Of a DNA stretch of 46,577 nucleotides, positions 37,292-45,116 are shown one piece after another. Position numbers and translations under genes: made by a program. The stretch lies in contig NZ_MLYR01000072.1 of assembly GCF_001866655.1 (NCBI RefSeq), forward strand, positions 1 to 46,577, written 5' to 3'. Positions within the stretch are counted from its first letter, which is position 1, and the number at the start of each line of letters is the position of its first letter. The notes beneath the pieces were generated by a model. The model was not told the DNA's origin. It saw only the letters and a program-made list of their open reading frames with translations, and ran no database searches. Origin of the DNA: Bacillus sp. MUM 116 (lineage in GTDB: Bacteria > Bacillota > Bacilli > Bacillales > Cytobacillaceae).

Positions 37292-38785
37292 TTAGTTTGA
37301 AAACCAGCCGATTGGCTCTACTTGCAGATTAATATTGATTTGTTTAATTTCTTGGAATTCATCAAGACCAAATGTTCCAAGACTTCTTCCAATACCACTT
37401 TGTTTGTAGCCGCCCCACGGTGCTTCGTTATAAGTTGGGTGGTAAGCATTAATCCAGGTAATGCCAGAGCGGACCTTTTTAATCACTCTTAAAGCCTTTG
37501 CTCCATCCGTCGAAAATACAGCACCAGCAAGCCCATAAACTGTACTATTGGCAAGCTTTACAGCTTCAGCTTCATCCTTGAATTTTTGAATACAGACAAC
37601 CGGTCCAAAGATTTCCTCTTGAACAATTCTCATATCATTGTTCACATCTACAAAAACGGTTGGTTCGACAAAATAGCCATTTTCTAGACCGTTATTCACA
37701 ATTCGGTTTCCGCCGCAGGCAATCTTGGCACCTTCCTGTTTTCCAAGGTCAATATAATAAAGGACTTTTTCCAAGTGCTGCTGGCTTACAAGAGGTCCCA
37801 TTTCTGATTCAGGGTTGTTCCCTGGGCCAACTTTGATTTGCTTCGCTCTTTCTACAAAACGGTCGACAAACTTATCATAAATGCTTTCTTCGACGAGAAT
37901 TCTTGAGCCGGACGAACAAACTTGACCGGAACCGGCATAGATTCCAAATAAGGCATAATCGACAGCGGTTTCAAAGTCAGCATCCGCAAAAATAATATTT
38001 GGTGATTTACCGCCAAGCTCCAAGGAAACCTTTTTCATGGTATCCGCCGCAGTCTTCATGATATGTTTTCCTGTTTTTGTACCGCCGGTAAACGAAACCA
38101 TGTCTACTTCTGGATGGGAGGCAATTTCGTTTCCAACTACTTGGCCGGCACCCATGACCATATTTGCAACACCTTTTGGCAATCCGATTTCTTCAAAAAT
38201 TTCAAATAATTTTTTCGGGGTTACCGGAGTTACTTCAGATGGTTTGAAGACGATTGTATTTCCGGCTGCTAATGCCGGCGCAATCTTCCATACACTCATT
38301 AATAATGGATAATTCCACGGAACAATTAAGCCGCAAACACCTACAGGCTCACGGACAACCATTGCCTGCATTGGGTCTGCTACATGGTAGGTATAACCAT
38401 CCGGCTTTGTAATCAACCCTGCATAGTAACGGAAGCAAGCTGCTGCGTCACCAACATCAAACCCAGCCTCTCTTAAAGTTTTACCGTTATCCATTGTTTC
38501 AAGCTGAGTTAATTCGTCCGCATACTCATCAATTTTGTCAGCAATTTTAAATAAATAGGAGGCTCTTTCCTGTGCTGATAAACCGGACCAAACTTCCTCA
38601 TCAAAAGCTCTCCGTGCGGCATAGATGGCAGCACGAGCATCCGCAACTGTTCCCTCAGGCGCATAGGTAATCACTTCGCCAGTGGCTGGATTAATGACTG
38701 GACGTGTTTCTTGATTTTCAGAATCTTTCCATTCACCATCAATAAACATTTTTAGATTTGCAACTCGGTTTTTTATTTCGACCAT
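37292..38785 (-). CDS. 4-aminobutyraldehyde dehydrogenase (inferred; betaine-aldehyde-dehydrogenase-like)
   Basis: A 497-aa NAD-dependent aldehyde dehydrogenase with N158 (PWNYP), general-base E256 (LELGGKSP) and nucleophile C290 (GSGQVCSSGSR). By sequence alone it could be DhaS, a betaine aldehyde dehydrogenase or an aminoaldehyde dehydrogenase. Its place as first gene of a sigma-54-controlled operon with patA, gabT and gabD makes 4-aminobutanal to GABA the best assignment (PatD role). AAGGAGGAA precedes the ATG. Confidence 0.85.
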   Translation of the reverse strand: MVEIKNRVANLKMFIDGEWKDSENQETRPVINPATGEVITYAPEGTVADARAAIYAARRAFDEEVWSGLSAQERASYLFKIADKIDEYADELTQLETMDNGKTLREAGFDVGDAAACFRYYAGLITKPDGYTYHVADPMQAMVVREPVGVCGLIVPWNYPLLMSVWKIAPALAAGNTIVFKPSEVTPVTPKKLFEIFEEIGLPKGVANMVMGAGQVVGNEIASHPEVDMVSFTGGTKTGKHIMKTAADTMKKVSLELGGKSPNIIFADADFETAVDYALFGIYAGSGQVCSSGSRILVEESIYDKFVDRFVERAKQIKVGPGNNPESEMGPLVSQQHLEKVLYYIDLGKQEGAKIACGGNRIVNNGLENGYFVEPTVFVDVNNDMRIVQEEIFGPVVCIQKFKDEAEAVKLANSTVYGLAGAVFSTDGAKALRVIKKVRSGITWINAYHPTYNEAPWGGYKQSGIGRSLGTFGLDEFQEIKQININLQVEPIGWFSN

Positions 38786-38824
38786 GTGAAAATTCCTCCT
38801 TAATTAATCCTCACTTTCTATTAA

Positions 38825-38841
38825 TGCAAGAAGTGTGCCAA
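38825..38841 (-). promoter_or_regulatory. Sigma-54 promoter of the patA-gabTD operon
   Basis: The minus strand reads TTGGCACACTTCTTGCA. GG and GC are exactly 12 bp apart (-24/-12), matching TTGGCAC-N4-TTGC almost perfectly. It lies 40 bp before the first start codon. Confidence 0.93.
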
Positions 38842-38901
38842 CACTAGAAACCTATCAATTAAAGGTTTTTACAAATCCCTTTTTAAAAACCTATTCAAAT
38901 T

Positions 38902-38932
38902 TGCATAAACCTATTAGCCGGTGCATAATGCA
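38902..38932 (-). promoter_or_regulatory. Putative upstream activator site for the sigma-54 regulator (pat operon)
   Basis: TGCATAA occurs at 38902-38908 and 38922-38928, 20 bp apart. The inverted half TAATGCA at 38926-38932 overlaps the second copy. This is the less perfect of three TTATGCA/TGCATAA sites in the regulon. Its TAATGCA half lies about 87 bp from the -24 GG, nearly the same distance as in the other two promoters. Confidence 0.65.
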
Positions 38933-38937
38933 AAAAA

Positions 38938-38977
38938 TATAAAAAGCTGCACCAGATGTTAAGTCTGATGCAGCTTT
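38938..38977 (-). terminator. Terminator after the sigma-54 regulator gene
   Basis: A 14-bp stem (AAAGCTGCACCAGA with TCTGATGCAGCTTT, one G-U pair, 38943-38956 and 38964-38977) with a T run on the minus strand, 7 bp past the regulator stop codon. It insulates the regulator from the pat operon. Confidence 0.9.
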
Positions 38978-38983
38978 CGGCTA

Positions 38984-41119
38984 TTACTTAGATAATTCTT
39001 CCGTATTAAAATTTTTCTCACTTAAGATTTTTTGATATTTCCTGCTTACGGAGGACTGGCTGATTCCTAATGCCTTTGCCGCTTTGGTTGTTGTTTTATA
39101 TTGCTTCATGGCAAGAACGATTAACTGCTCCTCCACCTGATCAATTGCTTCCTGCAGTGGGATAACCCTCGTAATCACAGGCTTCATTTTTTTATATTCA
39201 TATCCTAAAGATAGAAATTGGCTAACAAATTCAGCATCAACGGCCGGTTCATCCGCAGAAACTACTAATCTTTCAATAATATTTTGAAGTTCCCTAACGT
39301 TCCCTGGCCATGGATAAAACTCCATCACATTAATTGCGTCCGGTGTTAAATGGTAGTTCCGATCATATTTTTCATTTAACTGTTGGAGGAAATGAAATGC
39401 GAGCAACGAAATATCCTCCACCCTTTCTCTTAAAGGCGGAATATGAATGGGAATGACATTCAAGCGGTAAAATAAATCCTCCCGGAAGGTTCCTTCCTCC
39501 ACCATTTTCTCCAATTTTTTATTCGTAGCTGCAATGATTTGGACATTGATCTTAAATGGAGTTGTACTTCCGACAGGAATCACTTCCTGCTCCTGAAGGA
39601 CTCGCAACAGTTTTACCTGCAGATGCATTGGCATCTCACCAATTTCATCGAGAAACAGGATTCCACCATCTGCTTGTTTAAAATATCCATCTTTTCCACT
39701 CTTATCAGCTCCGGTAAAAGAACCTTTTACATATCCAAATAATTCACTTTCCAATAAATTTTCCGGAATGGCACCGCAATTCAATTTAAGAAAGGGATAC
39801 TCCGCTCGTTTTCCCAGTTGGTGAATCGCCTGAGCAATGACTTCCTTCCCGACACCTGACTCCCCATGGAGAAGGACTGTGGAGGAAAAATCAGCAATTT
39901 TCTTCACTTGATTCATTATTTTTTCCATTTTCGGGCTGCAATAAATTAACTTCTTTAAAAAACGGTCCTTACTTTTAAACGTATCTAATTCCTTCTTGTA
40001 TTGCTCGGAGATTTTTTTCATTTCTTTTAATTCGCTTTTCAGCTTCGTAGTTTCTGTAATATCCCGGGAAGCAATAATAATTCGATCCAGTTCGTTTTTA
40101 TCGTTAAAAATCGGATTGCCAACGGCAAGAATCCTTCTTCCATTTTTCGTTTCCTGAACAACCGAAACCTTCTTCTTTCGTTCCATAACAAGCCTTGTTA
40201 CAGAAGGTGTGAAGAGCCCTTGATCCTCTAGCTGGAACATATTTTTCCCAAGCAGCTCTTTTAAATCGACCTTCCAAAAATCATTGATAATATTTTCACT
40301 GTACCTGATTAATTCCCCTTTCGCATTTACAACCAAAATTTCATCGTAAATGCTCGAAAGAATGGCATTTAAGTCTTTATTTAAGTCCTTAATATGCTCG
40401 ATTTCCATTGCCATTTCTTCTACCATCGGCAAATCTTGCGCAACGATAATGATTCCATCTACCTCATGGTCATAGTTTAAGATCGGGCTATAATCGACGA
40501 GGACCCCGGTCCCGTTCGTAATTTCAAGATGGTTTAGAACCGTTTTACCAGTTTCAAACACATTCTGAATGTATTCACCACTGAAAATATTTTCTGCGGG
40601 AAGATTTAAGACCTTATCAGCTGTAGACTTAATCATTTTTAACCCGGCATCATTACAATTAATAATTCGTTTTTCTTTGTCTAATACAAACATCCCCATT
40701 GGTATGGAGGTGAGCATGATTTTTAATAAATCAACACTTTTATTTTCTTGTTTAAAAAGCTCCGCCAGTATGTCTTCCCTCAGAATGTAACCGACTGGGC
40801 TGCCATCCTCTCCCCTAACAATTGCAAAGGGTTCTCCGACGATTTGAAATAATATAGGCAGAGAGATATGCTCTCCTAAGTGGCAGACACTTTCAATTGA
40901 TTTTGTATGCTCAAGTAATGCCGCCAACTTGTAATTTTGCCTTTCCAACTTTTCAAATAATGGCTTATTCATTAGCGCATAGGCAAATAATTTGTCCTGC
41001 TTTTTTAGGAATAAAAAGGGTTCCTTGATGTTTTGAATGGTAGATTTAACTTTTTCTTGATTCTCGCTGACTTCAACTGCTACTATTGGCTTAATTTTTT
41101 CCTTTGCCACGGAAAACAT
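38984..41119 (-). CDS. Sigma-54-dependent transcriptional activator of the putrescine regulon
   Basis: A 711-aa enhancer-binding protein. The N-terminal region (about 20-125) is CBS-like, followed by two PAS domains (about 130-230 and 250-355) and a coiled linker. The AAA+ domain has Walker A GESGVGKE 419-426, GSFTGA 466-471 (Ser in place of the usual Ala of GAFTGA) and Walker B GGILFLDE 485-492. The C-terminal helix-turn-helix AAKALGISQSSVSRK (680-694) is TyrR-like. PAS and CBS domains imply a cytoplasmic small-molecule signal, plausibly putrescine, GABA or an adenylate; which one is unknown. AAGGGGGATG precedes the ATG. It has its own terminators on both sides and no -24/-12 promoter, so it is expressed independently of its targets. 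Confidence 0.93.
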   Translation of the reverse strand: MFSVAKEKIKPIVAVEVSENQEKVKSTIQNIKEPFLFLKKQDKLFAYALMNKPLFEKLERQNYKLAALLEHTKSIESVCHLGEHISLPILFQIVGEPFAIVRGEDGSPVGYILREDILAELFKQENKSVDLLKIMLTSIPMGMFVLDKEKRIINCNDAGLKMIKSTADKVLNLPAENIFSGEYIQNVFETGKTVLNHLEITNGTGVLVDYSPILNYDHEVDGIIIVAQDLPMVEEMAMEIEHIKDLNKDLNAILSSIYDEILVVNAKGELIRYSENIINDFWKVDLKELLGKNMFQLEDQGLFTPSVTRLVMERKKKVSVVQETKNGRRILAVGNPIFNDKNELDRIIIASRDITETTKLKSELKEMKKISEQYKKELDTFKSKDRFLKKLIYCSPKMEKIMNQVKKIADFSSTVLLHGESGVGKEVIAQAIHQLGKRAEYPFLKLNCGAIPENLLESELFGYVKGSFTGADKSGKDGYFKQADGGILFLDEIGEMPMHLQVKLLRVLQEQEVIPVGSTTPFKINVQIIAATNKKLEKMVEEGTFREDLFYRLNVIPIHIPPLRERVEDISLLAFHFLQQLNEKYDRNYHLTPDAINVMEFYPWPGNVRELQNIIERLVVSADEPAVDAEFVSQFLSLGYEYKKMKPVITRVIPLQEAIDQVEEQLIVLAMKQYKTTTKAAKALGISQSSVSRKYQKILSEKNFNTEELSK

Positions 41120-41196
41120 CGTTTACATCCCCCTTAAAGCCTTGTCAATCTTATACTACACTTAATACTGAAAATTTCAAATAGAAAAAAATGCTT

Positions 41197-41228
41197 AAAA
41201 GGAAGATGAAAATTCCATCTTCCTTTTT
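41197..41228. terminator. Terminator between the gdh operon and the regulator gene
   Basis: Perfect 12-bp stem AAAAGGAAGATG/CATCTTCCTTTT (41197-41208 with 41216-41227). It ends transcription from the glutamate dehydrogenase operon. The regulator promoter must lie within 41120-41196, where no clear -35/-10 pair stands out. Confidence 0.85.
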
Positions 41229-41260
41229 AATAAAAGATAAATGAGTTGAACTAATCTGAC

Positions 41261-41305
41261 TGTCCAGTTCCAGCTCCCGAAATACGGGCGCTGGAGCTTT
41301 TTCTT
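41261..41305. repeat. Mini-repeat TGTCCAGTTCCAG...GCGCTGGAGC
   Basis: A short hairpin element with CCAGCTCCCG pairing with CGGGCGCTGG (one mismatch) and ending in a T-rich stretch. Its left end TGTCCAGTTCCAG matches the start of the larger repeat at 32631 with one difference, and both end in GC-rich sequence followed by CTTTT. It looks like an internally deleted member of that family. Confidence 0.6.
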
Positions 41306-41306
41306 T

Positions 41307-41555
41307 TCATTCGGTTCCGGTTGCGAACAAGTCTTCTTTTACATAAGCTAGGACCATTCCGGGAATGACCTGGTCCCCTTCTTGAACCTCTAAAGATTGA
41401 ATTTCACCGCTTATTCCTGTTTGAATAGTTTTCACCATACCGTCTGCGGTTTTGATTGTAAATAATGGTTCCCACTCATAAATTCTGGACTCTCCTTTAA
41501 TGGAAACTCTTTCAATCTCTCCATAAAAAGGGCTAAGAACCACATCAAAATACAT
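41307..41555 (-). CDS. Lysine-less biotinyl/lipoyl-like domain protein
   Basis: An 82-aa protein that is essentially one biotinyl/lipoyl-type beta-barrel: SPFYGEIERVSIKGE in the first half and the second half SGEIQSLEVQEGDQVIPGMVLAYV. The hairpin where biotin or lipoate would be attached reads IKTADGMVKTIQ, with no lysine at the usual MKM/DKA position, so it is probably not modified in the usual way. The frame is open from 41654, but ATG 41555 is preferred: TAGGAGG lies 9 nt before it, and the TAG there is the stop codon of the preceding gene. It is the third gene after glutamate dehydrogenase, in a sigma-54-controlled operon. Function unknown. Confidence 0.75.
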   Translation of the reverse strand: MYFDVVLSPFYGEIERVSIKGESRIYEWEPLFTIKTADGMVKTIQTGISGEIQSLEVQEGDQVIPGMVLAYVKEDLFATGTE

Positions 41556-41568
41556 CTCTTCTAACCTC

Positions 41569-41865
41569 CTAGTGTTCATATTGCTCTTGAAAAGATTGTG
41601 TGTGTAAGACAAGATCAAAAAATTCATGAAAATCAGGAATGTCTTCTGATTCAATTCCTAATTTGTATGCCCAATATTCATCGTTAGGGGTATCTTCTTG
41701 ACAGAGTAATACCATTTTTCCAGTCTGTAAGGAGGTAACCATTGCTTTACCGAAAAAATGCTCTGAATAACCAATCGTTAAATCATAGCGATGGTTATTA
41801 GAAATAATACAATAATAATGAAGAAGTTGACGTTCCTTCTGCTCAGATAGAAATTCCAATTTCAT
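41569..41865 (-). CDS. DUF3055-like small protein
   Basis: This 98-aa soluble protein resembles the Bacillus DUF3055 family, with the core NHRYDLTIGYSEHFFGKAMV then SLQTGKMVLLCQED and an acidic C-terminal helix. No catalytic residues are recognisable. AGAAGGGGGATT precedes the ATG. It lies 24 bp after glutamate dehydrogenase and 13 bp before the biotinyl-like gene, so the three are co-transcribed. The family match is from memory of the motif and is less certain than the coding call. Confidence 0.72.
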   Translation of the reverse strand: MKLEFLSEQKERQLLHYYCIISNNHRYDLTIGYSEHFFGKAMVTSLQTGKMVLLCQEDTPNDEYWAYKLGIESEDIPDFHEFFDLVLHTQSFQEQYEH

Positions 41866-41889
41866 ACGTTAAATCCCCCTTCTATATGA

Positions 41890-43173
41890 TTAATATTTCA
41901 ACCATCCTCTTAACCTTGAAGCTTCCGCTAACCGTTGTATTCCTTCAATGTAGGCAGCAATCTTCATATTGACGTTAAACTTTTTAGAAGTGTTATATAC
42001 ATTTTTAAAACTATCTGTGATTTTCTCTTTAAGGCGGCTGTCTACTTCTTCCTCTTTCCAATAGTAGCCTTGATTGTTTTGACACCATTCAAAATAGGAA
42101 ACGATGACTCCGCCAGAATTAGCCAGGATATCAGGGACAACAAGAATCTCCCGCTCATCGAGAATGTCCAATGCCTCTTTGGTAGTCGGGCCATTCGCTG
42201 CTTCAATGACAATACTACAGTTAATCTTGTGGGCATTTTGATTATTGATAACACCGGAAATCGCCGCCGGTATTAAAACATCGCACTCTTTTTCTAATAA
42301 TTCTTGATTTGTAATCGCTTGAGTAAATCGGTTGCTGACGATTCCAAATGAATCCCGACTGTCAATTAAGTGAGGGATATCTAAACCATTCTCATCGTAT
42401 ACCCCGCCAAGCAGGTCTCCAATCCCTATGACTTTTGCCCCTAATTCATATAAATAGTTGGCTAGATAGCTTCCGACATTACCAAACCCTTGAATAATGA
42501 CGCGCATATCTTTTAACGGCATATTTTTCAGTTCACTCACCATTTGCAGGGTATACAAAACTCCCTTAGATGTTGCCGTTTCACGTCCTTTGGATCCACC
42601 TAATGCAATTGGCTTACCTGTGATAAATCCCGGTGAATCAAATTCACGGATATGGTCGTACTCATCCAGCATCCAGGCCATAATCTGCGAATTCGTATAC
42701 ATATCCGGTGCCGGAATATCTTTTGTCGGTCCGACAAGTTGGCTTACCGCTCTTACATATCCGCGGCTCAATTTTTCCAGTTCATTTAAACTCATTACAC
42801 GCGGATCACAGATAATTCCTCCTTTTGCCCCTCCATATGGAAGATCTGTGATTCCGCATTTTAAACTCATCCATCCGGCCAATGCCTTTACTTCCTCAGG
42901 GGTAACATCAGGGTGGAAACGAATTCCGCCTTTTGTTGGTCCCGGTGCGTCATTATGCTGGGCGCGGTATCCTTGGAAAATTTTCGTTTGTCCATTGTCC
43001 ATGGTAACGGGTATACTTACCTCTAAAAATCTCATTGGTTTACTCAAGAATTCAAATACTTGAGGAGGATAATTTAGGATGTTGGCCGCTTCCCTTAATG
43101 TTTCTTGAAATTCAATAAGTGAATTATCTTGTTCTTTTAAATTTGTTTCATTTTGCTTTGTACTGACAGACAT
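41890..43173 (-). CDS. Glutamate dehydrogenase (RocG/GudB type)
   Basis: A 427-aa Glu/Leu/Phe/Val dehydrogenase family enzyme; catabolic NAD-dependent glutamate deamination to 2-oxoglutarate and ammonia is likely. KGGIRFHPDV (81-90), K105, the catalytic K117 in PYGGAKGGI and D157 in PAPDMYT are present, followed by the Rossmann motif GFGNVGSYLA. GAGGTG precedes the ATG. A sigma-54 promoter lies 37 bp upstream, as for rocG in B. subtilis. In this cluster it would recycle the glutamate made by PatA and GabT. RocG and GudB orthology cannot be separated by eye. Confidence 0.92.
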   Translation of the reverse strand: MSVSTKQNETNLKEQDNSLIEFQETLREAANILNYPPQVFEFLSKPMRFLEVSIPVTMDNGQTKIFQGYRAQHNDAPGPTKGGIRFHPDVTPEEVKALAGWMSLKCGITDLPYGGAKGGIICDPRVMSLNELEKLSRGYVRAVSQLVGPTKDIPAPDMYTNSQIMAWMLDEYDHIREFDSPGFITGKPIALGGSKGRETATSKGVLYTLQMVSELKNMPLKDMRVIIQGFGNVGSYLANYLYELGAKVIGIGDLLGGVYDENGLDIPHLIDSRDSFGIVSNRFTQAITNQELLEKECDVLIPAAISGVINNQNAHKINCSIVIEAANGPTTKEALDILDEREILVVPDILANSGGVIVSYFEWCQNNQGYYWKEEEVDSRLKEKITDSFKNVYNTSKKFNVNMKIAAYIEGIQRLAEASRLRGWLKY

Positions 43174-43209
43174 TTTAACACCTCATTTTTTATACTTATG
43201 AAAGATATA

Positions 43210-43226
43210 AGCAAGTTCCGTGCCAA
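43210..43226 (-). promoter_or_regulatory. Sigma-54 promoter of the glutamate dehydrogenase operon
   Basis: The minus strand reads TTGGCACGGAACTTGCT, a near-perfect -24/-12 promoter with 12 bp between GG and GC, 37 bp before the start codon. Confidence 0.95.
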
Positions 43227-43308
43227 CACAGAAAAACCGCTATTTTATTGGATTTTTAAAGAACAAATCTTCTAATGCCTTGGGATGATTATGAAGAAAT
43301 GGTTGGGT

Positions 43309-43326
43309 TTATGCAATTTTGCATAA
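43309..43326 (-). promoter_or_regulatory. Putative upstream activator site (gdh operon)
   Basis: An 18-bp palindrome TTATGCAATTTTGCATAA with perfect 8-bp arms, centred about 94 bp upstream of the -24 GG. Position and symmetry fit a dimeric enhancer-binding protein. It is the best copy of the motif shared by all three sigma-54 promoters in the window. Confidence 0.75.
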
Positions 43327-43341
43327 CTTTTTTTAAAAAAT

Positions 43342-43377
43342 AAAAAACGCATTCTTTTTTTACTAGAATGCGTTTTT
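43342..43377 (-). terminator. Terminator of puuP
   Basis: Perfect 13-bp stem AAAAACGCATTCT/AGAATGCGTTTTT (43343-43355 with 43365-43377), followed on the minus strand by more T. It lies 15 bp past the stop codon and isolates puuP from the gdh operon. Confidence 0.92.
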
Positions 43378-43391
43378 ATCAATTTCAAATA

Positions 43392-44732
43392 TTAGGCTTC
43401 CTCAGCCTTAAATTGTGGCGGTGCAGTTCGGAATGCTTTCGTTAAATAAAGCAAATATGTAAACCCAATTGCAAACCACGTAAGCCCCATAATCAAGGAA
43501 CTGGCTTCAAGATTAAACCAGAGAACTCCAACCGTTGCAGCCCCTATTAATGGCATTATCACATAATTGAAAAAACCTTTCGGTGTTCGATGCATTTTCT
43601 TCCGGAATGCATAATGACTAATGACGGAAAGGTTAACAAATGTAAAGGCCATTAAAGCACCAAAGTTAATTAAAGAAGTAGCTGTTACTAAATCAAAGAA
43701 CCAAGCCGAAAGAGATATGACTCCTACCAGGACAACGTTAAAAGTCGGTGTCCTGTATTTCGAATTGACATATCCGAACCACTTTTCCGGAAATACATTA
43801 TCACGTCCCATTACGTATAATAACCGTGAAATACTGGCTTGAGATGCAATGCCGGAAGCGAGTGTATTTACAAGAGTGGTGCATAAGAAAATCGATTGGA
43901 ACAGTTTACCTCCAACATAAAGAGCAATTTCCGGAAGTGCTGCATCCGGATTTTTGAACCTCGAAATATCTGGGAAAAATAATTGAATAAAAAACGAAGT
44001 GACAACAAAGATAATCCCGCCACATAAGGCTGTAAGCAAAATAGCCTTAGGTATTGTTTTTTTCGGGTCTGGTGTTTCCTCCGAAAGAGTCGTAACCGCA
44101 TCAAACCCCAAAAAAGAAAAGCAAAGAATCGTTGCACCGGTAATTAGTAAGGAGGCATTCATTCCTTCTTTAAAAAACGGCTGTAAATTGAATACAGTCC
44201 CCTGACCCTCACCATGATTCAATCCATTAATAACAAGGATGATAAATACAATAATAATCGCTATTTGAACAAATACAAAAAATGCATTGAAATTTGCAAG
44301 AACATTAACACTTCGCAAGTTTAAAAACGTAACGATTCCAACAAAAATAAAAACCCAAATGAAATCCGGAACGGAAGGGAATAAAGAATTTAAATAAAGT
44401 TTAGTTAAAAGTGCATTGACCATGGGCAAGAACAAGTAATCCAGTAGTGATGACCAGCCTACAAGAAATCCCAGGTGGCTGCTAATCGCTTTTTGTGTGT
44501 ACGTATAAGCCGATCCAGCTTCTGGAAAAACTCGAACAAGTTTTCCATAACTTATAGCTGTAAATAGCATTCCTAGTAATGCAATGATATAAGCTGTTGG
44601 AACATGCCCCTTTGTTTCCCCAGATACAATTCCAAATGTATCGAAAACAGCCATGGGAGCCATATAAGAGAGCCCCATTACGACAATCTGCCATAACTTG
44701 AGCGACCTTTTTAAATGTACAGTATTTTCCAC
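43392..44732 (-). CDS. puuP: Putrescine importer, APC family (PuuP-like)
   Basis: This 446-aa permease has 12 predicted membrane helices and matches E. coli PuuP closely over its whole length: [88 protein letters not shown]. coli PuuP is a proton-coupled putrescine importer. The start is GTG with TGGGGGAATG upstream. It is transcribed alone from its own sigma-54 promoter at 44848-44864, with a cre-like site between promoter and start. Here it feeds a PatA-type pathway rather than the gamma-glutamyl Puu pathway, whose enzymes are absent from the window. Confidence 0.92.
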   Translation of the reverse strand: MENTVHLKRSLKLWQIVVMGLSYMAPMAVFDTFGIVSGETKGHVPTAYIIALLGMLFTAISYGKLVRVFPEAGSAYTYTQKAISSHLGFLVGWSSLLDYLFLPMVNALLTKLYLNSLFPSVPDFIWVFIFVGIVTFLNLRSVNVLANFNAFFVFVQIAIIIVFIILVINGLNHGEGQGTVFNLQPFFKEGMNASLLITGATILCFSFLGFDAVTTLSEETPDPKKTIPKAILLTALCGGIIFVVTSFFIQLFFPDISRFKNPDAALPEIALYVGGKLFQSIFLCTTLVNTLASGIASQASISRLLYVMGRDNVFPEKWFGYVNSKYRTPTFNVVLVGVISLSAWFFDLVTATSLINFGALMAFTFVNLSVISHYAFRKKMHRTPKGFFNYVIMPLIGAATVGVLWFNLEASSLIMGLTWFAIGFTYLLYLTKAFRTAPPQFKAEEA

Positions 44733-44758
44733 ATATCATTCCCCCAAAAATTAAATAA

Positions 44759-44772
44759 TTAAACCGCTTTCA
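44759..44772 (-). promoter_or_regulatory. cre-like site in the puuP leader
   Basis: The minus strand reads TGAAAGCGGTTTAA, 13 of 14 matches to TGWAANCGNTNWCA. It lies downstream of the sigma-54 promoter and 27 bp before the GTG start. CcpA bound here would block elongation, as reported for sigma-L-dependent operons in B. subtilis. Not tested. Confidence 0.5.
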
Positions 44773-44847
44773 ATAGGCAAATACCCCTTTTGATTATCAC
44801 TAATTTTTTACTCCCCCTTTGCTTTTAGAAAATCCAATATACTTAAG

Positions 44848-44864
44848 TGCAATTTTTATGCCAA
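44848..44864 (-). promoter_or_regulatory. Sigma-54 promoter of puuP
   Basis: The minus strand reads TTGGCATAAAAATTGCA, with GG and GC 12 bp apart; only the last base of the -24 box differs from TTGGCAC. The leader to the GTG start is about 105 nt. Confidence 0.9.
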
Positions 44865-44947
44865 TCTTTCCACTCTTATAAAAAAAGAAAAATACTTACT
44901 ATCGGTAGTTAGTTTGATAAACTCAAACAAATTAACAATTTTCTGAA

Positions 44948-44965
44948 TTATGCAGTCATGCATAC
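44948..44965 (-). promoter_or_regulatory. Putative upstream activator site (puuP)
   Basis: TTATGCA-GTCA-TGCATAC, inverted arms with one end mismatch, centred about 95 bp upstream of the -24 GG, the same placement as in the gdh promoter. The rest of 44733-45044 is AT-rich and shows no other feature. Confidence 0.7.
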
Positions 44966-45044
44966 ATTATTCCATAGTAAATAAAAAATGTCATCCGAAA
45001 TTTCGACAATCTTTGAGTAATTTCTTTACGAATTACAGACAATA

Positions 45045-45083
45045 AAAAACAGTGGCATTCCATATAAGGAATCCACTGCTTTT
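45045..45083 (-). terminator. Terminator of the cell wall hydrolase gene
   Basis: Stem CAGTGGCATTCC/GGAATCCACTG (one bulged base) around ATATAA, followed on the minus strand by a T run. It lies about 40 bp past the stop codon. Confidence 0.82.
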
Positions 45084-45116
45084 TCTAGTTTAATACTTTT
45101 GGGCGCAATCGAGCAC

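Noticed and set aside
41307..41555. GcvH-like lipoyl protein that could serve the GcvP-like pair
   Set aside because: It lacks the attachment lysine, is far from the carbohydrate locus and belongs to the glutamate dehydrogenase operon.
42497..43063. 188-aa plus-strand frame opposite glutamate dehydrogenase
   Set aside because: It is the longest shadow frame in the window but lies fully antisense to a clear enzyme gene, has no SD, and its composition mirrors the opposite strand.
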